NCBI GenBank assembly: GCA_037447655.1
Contig: JBBHKE010002662.1
Location: 1-13,988, forward strand
DNA length: 13,988 nucleotides
DNA from: Zygnema cylindricum
Lineage: Eukaryota; Streptophyta; Zygnematophyceae; Zygnematales; Zygnemataceae
Direction: 5' to 3'
The notes beneath the pieces were generated by a model. The model was not told the DNA's origin, searched no databases, and saw nothing but the letters and a program-made list of their open reading frames with translations. This document shows, piece by piece, positions 8,670 through 13,988 of this stretch; positions within the stretch are counted from its first letter, which is position 1, and each line of letters begins with the position of its first letter. Both the position numbers and the translations under genes were made by a program.

Positions 8670-10573
8670 TTCCACGAGATGTGAAATCGTTTCAGTATAA
8701 CAACGTTTACCCCCAAATGCATAAAATGTTTAATGACTGTTTATAAGTTTTTACCCCCTGTTCTAACCTTTTTCGAAGTTAGCTATTTTTTTGTTTTTAC
8801 TACTTTCAGAATAAGACTATTTGGAAAACTTATTTTATCTATTTTATGTTCCGTTTTTGTCAACATCAATTCTTTTACAAAAACGAGTCATATTGTGAAA
8901 AACTTTGTGCGCATAGTATAAAATTTCGTTTTTTTAACCACTGTAGTTATATATTGTGGTGACAATGAAATGATGTACTGTAAAATGTTTTCTTTATTTT
9001 TTTATCTAATCTTTTATATTTTTGGCCAATAAATTTGGAAATTTATTTCCAAAAACACGTGTATTTGATTTTTTCCATATGCTCATACATTGACAACGTT
9101 TTTCTACTTTATAAAGTACATGTAATGTGCTGTTTGAACACACGACATTGGGTGCATGGATAGTCTAAAATTGCACAAAGTTTAAACTACGATATTTGAG
9201 GCAACTTTTTCAAATATGTTTAAATTTCATTTAAACCTTAACCGTTCAAATGACAAAAAAATGATTACTTGGTTTAATCATGACACTCTAATACAACCAA
9301 TTTAGTTTTGTATTCTTTTATATCCTTTGTTCAATATAAATATTAAACACGTCATTTTTTTTGGGGTGTAGGACTCAAACTTTGTTTCATCGATAAGGAA
9401 AAAAATGGTTTTTCTTACTTGCGAAGAAACAAAGTTTTGCACGTATCAATTATGTTGTGACCGCGATCGTTTTCTGTTTTTTCACAAGATTAGTTTTTAT
9501 TATTCGACGATGAGTTTTACATCATCGTGTGGTATGAATAACAATCTGATGAAAAGACCCAAATTATATAGAGTATGATCAACCAAATTGAATTATGATA
9601 TATATTTCAGTTGGGTTTAACATTTTATTCAATTATCTTACAACACTAATTGTTATATACGAATCGCGTATAACGCATAGTTATTGTAAAAAATAAACAA
9701 AATATTTTTTCCATTAGCCATCATTGTATAAGTCATAAGTGAAAATACACCATTCGTTTACAAGTATGTATATCAACTATAAGCGTAACCACGCAAATCA
9801 ACTACAATTATGAAACCAACATAATATTGAATGGAAAAAAAAGTTAATATATGAAGAACAAAATGTTTAAAATTACCTGTATTACCGAGACAGACAAACA
9901 TTATTAAAAACACGACAAAACACTATATATTTTTTTCAATCGAAAGATATTAAGATGAAACAATATCAAAGCTCGAGATTTAATTGTAAACTAGTTTTTG
10001 GAAAAAAAAATGTTTTCACCTAAAATAAAACAAACAAATAAAGAAAACAAGGGCGAATTAATGTACCTCGAAGAAGGGTCGTTGTACGGTGTTTACTATA
10101 CAATCGGTCATTTGGTTTGATTTAAAGAAACAAAATGTTTTATTTTTCACACATTTTTACAAAAATGAAAGTTCTGTTTAATATTTGTCGTTGTTTTTAA
10201 TGTGTTAAGTTACAAATTAACGACAACTCGAATCTTTATTTTGCAAAAATAGTGTGGTATATCGTTCATCAAAACTTATATTGAATAAGAAACGTTCAAA
10301 CGTCATCATCAGATATACAACATAAAACATGGTAAGAGGACATGTAAACAAAACCATAGTTAAAGTATTTAAAGTATGCATAATGATTGCGCGTTCAACT
10401 TTATTACAAATCAAGGCGCAAAATCGCTGGTATGTTTACGAACTATATTAAAAAGAAGTAACTTATTTTATGAAGGTTTTATAAAACAACAAAAAAAAAA
10501 TTTTGAACGATGATTCGTATTTTACCTTGTCAAATCAGAGTTAACAAACCCAAACAACCTGATAAAACCAAAG
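8670..10573. other. AT-rich non-coding stretch of about 1.9 kb
   Basis: The composition is clearly more AT-rich than the flanks, with many A and T runs and no open frame above 65 codons. No RNA gene or terminal repeat was recognised. It contains a strong hairpin (9376-9439) and a perfect palindrome TTTGGAAATTTATTTCCAAA (9034-9053). TATACG and CGTATA arms lie at 9656-9672, and TTGTCGTT recurs inverted near 10185-10227. It could be unconstrained intergenic DNA or the interior of an old element whose ends I could not find. The LTR retrotransposon at 10579 inserted at its right edge. Confidence 0.55.
9376..9439. repeat. 64-base imperfect hairpin in AT-rich DNA
   Basis: The left arm starts CAAACTTTGTTTC and the right arm ends GAAACAAAGTTTTG. 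Pairing continues inward through ATCG/CGAA and GGAAAAA/TTTTTCTT with a small bulge and a loop near 9405-9409. The arms are about 27-31 bases. Size and shape resemble a short hairpin precursor or a palindromic mini-element; nothing shows transcription. Confidence 0.7.
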
Positions 10574-10691
10574 AAAATTGTAATAGGGGACAAGGAAAAC
10601 CACAACACACCCTAATGCACAGCGGAAAGACTCTAAGGATCTCCTCGTAGCAACGACAATAGTACACAGCACGCACAGATAAAGGTTGAGC

Positions 10692-10697
10692 TTTATT
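10692..10697 (-). terminator. LTR polyadenylation signal AATAAA
   Basis: AATAAA on the minus strand, about 80 bases downstream of the LTR TATA box and roughly 50 bases after the predicted transcription start. This is the usual place in the R region of a plant LTR. Confidence 0.6.
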
Positions 10698-10777
10698 ACT
10701 CAGAAGAAGATTACAAGTTGAAAGCTCGCTGTCAAGGTCTACTCAAAAGAGTCTGCTGTTCGCTAAGTTTACTTTAC

Positions 10778-10785
10778 TATTTATA
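10778..10785 (-). promoter_or_regulatory. LTR TATA box (TATAAATA)
   Basis: A consensus TATAAATA on the minus strand, at the expected end of U3. Transcription would start about 30 bases downstream, near 10750. Because this is the 3' LTR, activity here would read outward into the AT-rich stretch and towards the hAT MITE. Confidence 0.65.
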
Positions 10786-11060
10786 CCAACTAGCTGCTAG
10801 TCAACCTAGTACTACCCAATTGTACACGTGGACCTTCACGGTCAACCGAGGTCCATCCAAACTATCTTTCTCGAACTATGTAGTTCAATCTACATTCTGC
10901 GACGTTGCTATGCTGCTACGCTACGTTGCTATGCCACATTACTAAGTTGCTACGTTGCACTGCTGCACTACTCTGGCACTGCAGCTGCGCTGCTCTGGAA
11001 CCGTAACTACAGCGACCTCGCCTCTAACAATATTGTACACTTTTCTGTAACCCTGTTACA

Positions 11061-11076
11061 GTGCCTCCCACTAAAG
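11061..11076 (-). other. Polypurine tract (plus-strand primer site)
   Basis: The minus strand reads CTTTAGTGGGAGGCAC directly before the LTR's TGTAACAGGG. The purine core AGTGGGAGG is shorter than in many Gypsy elements, and two or three bases separate it from the LTR start. Placement next to the TG end supports the LTR boundary. Confidence 0.6.
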
Positions 11077-11272
11077 ATTCAGCGTCCCGCTGAACCTCAC
11101 TTACTTAAGGGAACTGAAGTTGACGGAGTATGTCGTATGTCTCTTCTCGGTACTCCTCGAATTCATGTCGCAAAGTGTCTAGTTGGTTTTGGAGCTACTC
11201 GCATCGAGTCTCCAACATCACAATATGATGGTCGGCCGCTGCCAGATGTCTCCGAGTGCTCTGCTCCCGAAC

Positions 11273-12372
11273 TTAGTCCTCCCCTTCTTTCGATGCAATC
11301 GCTTGTATTTCAGGTTGTGGCAGAATAGCCGCCGGTGCTGGCTCTTCGGGTGCCGGGACTTGGGGAGCTTCTGGTTCTTCAATTTGTTGTGCTCCTTCCG
11401 CCCCTTCGTCGGCCGGTTCCCACCGAGGTACCTTCCGTAATTTGAAGGAGACGTGTTTCTTGGCAGCTCGGGCCCGCTGCAGAGCGTTCTTCTGGGCTAG
11501 GTTGAGCGCCCATACCCCAGGTGTAACCTCCGCCCGGGAGATGATGTAATGGAGTCGAACATCCCAGGGGTGATAATGGCATAGCAACCCGGGAACATCT
11601 ACCCTGTACCAGTAATGATCTTCGACTACTTTCACAAACAATAGGGTATGAGGGTTTAACTGAACATAACCTTTATGGTTATTCCCTAGGTCCTTCGTTC
11701 TCATGAAATTCGAAGCCGGGTGTGACGCCACGATGGCAGGGATGTTAATGGGGTCCCCGATTTGGCTGTGCGCCACGTTGCGGGCCACTCGAAAGGATCA
11801 CAATAGAAGCGTTTGGCAAAACTGAAGTCGAGGTCTCGATTTTGGGGGTCGATAGGCAGTGGGAAGAGGTAGTCGGGAATTTTTTCCCCTTTTTCACTTT
11901 CCTCGTCCGTCTCCCCTTCTTCCCGTCGTAGAACAAATATGTCATCCTCGCATGGGTACTGCGCCTCAGCCCTCTTTTGTGAACTCTTCGAGGACTGCTC
12001 GTCTGCTGTGCTCTCTTGATTAGGATCCCTCATCACCTCCAGATCCGAAGAACGCTCCTCTATCTGTGGGGGTGTCGGTTCTCGTTCCGGCTCATCCGCG
12101 TCTGAGAGTTCATGGTCTTCTTCATCCTCCTGATTCTCCTCTCGGAGTGGGTTGTACTCGGGGTCCTGCGAATTTTGTGACCCTTCTCCTCCACTAGTCT
12201 CCGTTGGTCCTTCCTCGCTACTAGCTGTCTTTTTCGGTTCTAGCTCTGCCTCTACCCCCCTTCTTTGGTCTGCCTCTACCGCCACTAACAATCTATCCAG
12301 CCGGGGTATATCCTCTTGCCTTACGCGTAGAAGTCTCCTCCTTTTCGGTGGTGGAGAGGACGACGACGACAT
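11273..12372 (-). pseudogene. Unrecognised open frame between pol and 3' LTR, broken by a -1 shift
   Basis: A first frame runs from ATG 12372 to a stop at 11701 (223 codons). A second frame, offset by -1, is open from about 11799 to a stop at 11273. Frame quality moves from the first to the second near 11795, so a one-base indel is likely; I see no classic slippery heptamer in the overlap. The joined product would be about 365 residues. Its N-terminus has KRRRLLR, a possible nuclear localisation signal; a long Glu/Asp/Ser-rich, probably disordered region follows. The second frame is more compact and rich in Trp, Tyr and His (WYRVDVPGLLCHYHPW), then a basic helix and a Pro/Glu tail. No zinc knuckle, protease or membrane segment is visible. 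It could be an additional retrotransposon ORF, a gag-like ORF of another element, or a captured host fragment. Confidence 0.55.
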
Positions 12373-12849
12373 GGATGCCGTTGTGTAGGATAATTTAGGT
12401 AATTCGAGTAGTGAAGGTAAATTGGCTGTGCAGAATGAGACGATCTTCAAACTGCTTCGACTAGGTTGGTCACGAAGGTTGATGGCGGCTTTATCCGCGA
12501 GGGTTCAGGGTTTCACTGTTGGACTTTTCCAAAGGTCGCAGCGTGCGAGGGTATCGCAGCGTCCAACATTTCTTAAATTGCGCTGCTCCGACGAAACTGC
12601 GGGTTCGTCATCACCAATGTTGTGATGCACAATTGTGCCGTTGTGAGTTCCTGCTAGCATAGCGGTGGCGCTGCGATTCTCTAACGGCACCGCTGCTATG
12701 CTTCGCTTTGGTGGCTGCGCAACCACCGTGTTGCGGTCTGTCATTATCTCCGCTGCGTTCCTTTGCCGAGTCCCCAAGATGATTGCGATGGTTGCGACAT
12801 TGTGATTCGTTTCTTTATCGCGTCTTTTGTGATTGCCCCTCCGGTTAAG
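12373..12849. other. Spacer between chromodomain and extra frame, rich in inverted repeats
   Basis: Non-coding. It contains an inverted repeat with arms 12656-12667 and 12688-12702 (AGCATAG plus CGGTG, 3-base bulge) and an almost perfect 18 bp palindrome at 12710-12727 (GGTGGCTGCGCAACCACC). A smaller CATCAC...GTGATG hairpin lies near 12608-12626. On the minus strand a purine run, GGAGGGGCA, follows the pol stop at 12850, which could be a decayed polypurine tract. I found no LTR ends beside it. Confidence 0.45.
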
Positions 12850-13600
12850 CTAATTGTTCGCACTCTGTGTAAATAGGCGTAGCAAATCGGGTGAATGCAG
12901 ATCTCTCTCGTCCACCCAAGAATCGTCTTCAACTCCGTGGCCCTTTCAACGCACCAAATATTGTGTGGAGTTAGAATGCCGAAGGCGATGCGATTGAAAG
13001 ATCTCCTCCACCTTGTACTCGTCCGAGGTACCCTGAATGGGCAATAATGGGGTATACGGGCGTCGATTAGGAAAAATCGAATCGGGGTCGCGAAACGACT
13101 TAAGTAGGGAAAACATGGAAAACATTGTGAATATGCCATTCTTTCAGAATATTTAATTTATAGGCCACCTCTCCCACCTTTGAAAAAAAAGTGAATAGAC
13201 GCAAAAATCTCGGTGCCAATTTCTTGGAGAGGGCACCCGGTAATGACCTATTTGCCATATTAAGGCGAACCTTATCACCCACACGAAAGACGATGCTTTT
13301 CCGGTGAACATCGGCCTACGACTTTTGAGGGTCCTTTGTAACCTGGAGGGCCGTCCTCGCCTTTTCCAAATTTTCTTAAAGCGTTTTTGCAAAGTTTAGA
13401 GCTGCGGGCATAAATTTTGGGGAAGGATGGGTTGTCGCCCATTGAGTGAAAATGGTGTAGTATTAGTGGACGAGTGCACCGCATTGTTATATGCCACTTT
13501 AATCGCCGTCAAGTGGTTCTGAAAAATTATGTGGTCTCCATTGACCCACAGAATGAGCAGCCTATGTAAAGCCTCTAGGATAATATTTGCCCCTTCTACT
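12850..13600 (-). pseudogene. Chromovirus pol remnant: integrase C-terminal half and chromodomain
   Basis: From right to left, the end of the integrase core is recognisable at about 13600-13400, with AYNNAVHSSTNTTPF from 13494 down, a hallmark of Ty3/Gypsy integrases. The C-terminal integrase module follows (VGDKVRL near 13282, then VGEVAYKLNI and HNVFHV). A chromodomain lies at 13020-12899 (YKVEEI, QYLVR, KGHG, DDSWVDERDL); this domain defines chromoviruses and helps target integration to chromatin. The frame is broken by TAA at 13398-13396, a frameshift around 13375, TAG at 13318-13316, a frameshift near 13105 and TGA at 12948-12946. That TGA falls where chromodomains have a conserved Trp of the aromatic cage. 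One residue is missing before GRQP. Each stop could come from one transition, consistent with methylation-linked decay. The copy cannot encode a working integrase. Confidence 0.85.
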
Positions 13601-13988
13601 TTCCCGATGAATAAGCGCCTCCCAGGCACACAAATAATCTTACCACTCTCACCCTTGTGAGGACAAGACTCCCCTGAGTCAAACGCAAAAAGAATCACTG
13701 AATTTGCTCACCTTAGCAGTAAGTTATGGCTGGTCAAAGATGACTTTTATAGTTACAAGCTCTCTTAGAGAGAGAGGTACCTAAATTTTACTTAGTCTTG
13801 GTCTGCCTACTCACGACTACCTACTACTAAACCCTAGTCCAATAGGAAAACTATATAGTAGAAGAAGGTACAATGGACGATGTACTTATTGTACGACCAT
13901 TGTACGACAAGGTCTACAAGGTGACACCTGTCAAATCGGAAGCCATGGTTCCTCCTCTCATCTTCTCCGGTATCAAATAATGTGGCGC
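13601..13988. other. Unassigned DNA replacing the expected upstream integrase
   Basis: Integrase similarity stops near 13600, where the catalytic core should continue. The DNA beyond is not recognisably pol in any frame. It contains a TATA-like ACTATATAG (about 13849-13857) and a 35-codon frame on the + strand (13873-13980), too short to identify. An 11 bp tandem motif (ATTGTACGAC at 13888 and 13899) and an inverted repeat GTACAATGG (13868-13876) / CCATTGTAC (13897-13905) are also present. It may be the edge of another inserted element, for example a Copia-type LTR or leader, but there is no proof. Confidence 0.35.

Larger units (their letters stand above)
10579..11060 (-). repeat. 3' LTR (482 bp) of the minus-strand retrotransposon
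   Basis: The + strand starts TGTAATAGGG and the inner end reads TGTAACAGGG in reverse complement, so the LTR has TG...CA ends with a 10 bp inverted repeat (one mismatch). In element orientation U3 runs 11060 to about 10752 and holds TATAAATA (10785-10778). R follows, with AATAAA (10697-10692), and U5 ends at 10579. U3 carries repeated CTACGTTGC-like units (10902, 10923, 10952) and a palindrome GAACTATGTAGTTC (10873-10886). The purine-rich tract abuts the inner end, as expected for a 3' LTR. No second copy lies in the window. Confidence 0.85.
10579..13600 (-). mobile_element. 3' part of a decayed Ty3/Gypsy chromovirus, minus strand
   Basis: Read on the minus strand, the order is integrase C-terminal half, chromodomain, spacer, extra open frame, purine tract, 3' LTR. 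The 5' LTR, gag, protease and reverse transcriptase would lie to the right, but similarity breaks off near 13600. The 5 bases left of the LTR (AAAAT, 10574-10578) would be one half of the target-site duplication; the other half is outside the window. That pol and the LTR belong to one element rests on orientation and order. Nested insertion of two elements is possible. Confidence 0.7.

Noticed and set aside
8422-8722. Short frames in the right-hand MITE as a transposase remnant
   Set aside because: The homologous left-hand MITE does not preserve these frames and they show no hAT transposase motif.
10718-11440. Open frames on the + strand across the LTR and the end of the extra ORF
   Set aside because: They run antisense to the LTR and to the minus-strand frame, and contain nothing recognisable.
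12780-12850. Second LTR directly after the pol stop
   Set aside because: The purine run GGAGGGGCA is suggestive, but no TG...CA pair with matching inverted ends, TATA box or polyadenylation signal could be placed there.
13873-13980. 35-codon + strand frame as the start of a Copia-type gag
   Set aside because: Too short, stops before any diagnostic motif, and there is no primer-binding site or LTR end that I can define; kept only as a remark.

Overview
The window looks like nuclear DNA of a land plant. It holds a two-exon gene with a plastid transit peptide and a twin-arginine thylakoid signal, a decayed Ty3/Gypsy chromovirus, and hAT-like non-autonomous transposons with GGTACCC/ACCCG-type subterminal motifs. 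A bryophyte or other non-seed plant is a guess; nothing here fixes the species. Only one gene appears intact. The rest is transposon debris, repeats and AT-rich or low-complexity DNA.

Layout. 1-290 has no recognisable gene. 291-1702 carries two diverged direct copies (about 700 bp each) of one non-coding repeat; copy A has an extra near-perfect 47-base hairpin. 1717-2189 is a hAT-like MITE. 2226-4833 is a 2.6 kb tract almost purely C+T on the + strand, with about 220 bp higher-order repetition in part. 4834-5731 is the 3' flank of the gene. 5732-7352 (minus strand) is the gene: exon 1 encodes 55 residues, a 634 bp intron follows, and exon 2 encodes 273 residues. The 328-residue precursor has a transit peptide, an RR signal and five 14-residue heptad-type repeats. 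A TATA-like element and a GATAAG box lie just upstream. 8197-8661 is a second copy of the same MITE, inverted relative to the first, with a recognisable 8 bp target-site duplication. 8670-10573 is an AT-rich stretch with no gene but with a strong hairpin.

From 10579 rightwards lies the 3' part of a minus-strand LTR retrotransposon. It comprises a 482 bp LTR (TG...CA ends, TATA box, AATAAA), a purine-rich tract, an unrecognised open frame broken by a -1 shift (12372 to 11273), a structured spacer, and the decayed end of pol: integrase C-terminal part plus chromodomain, with three in-frame stops and at least two frameshifts. Integrase similarity stops near 13600. The last 390 bp is unassigned and may be another insertion.

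The host gene is thus boxed in by transposons: inverted MITEs about 6 kb apart flank it together with the pyrimidine tract. Mismatches in the MITE target-site duplications, and the simplest explanations of the three pol stops, are transitions. This fits decay of methylated, silenced DNA. The best candidates for something undescribed are the lumen-directed repeat protein and the extra open frame between chromodomain and LTR.
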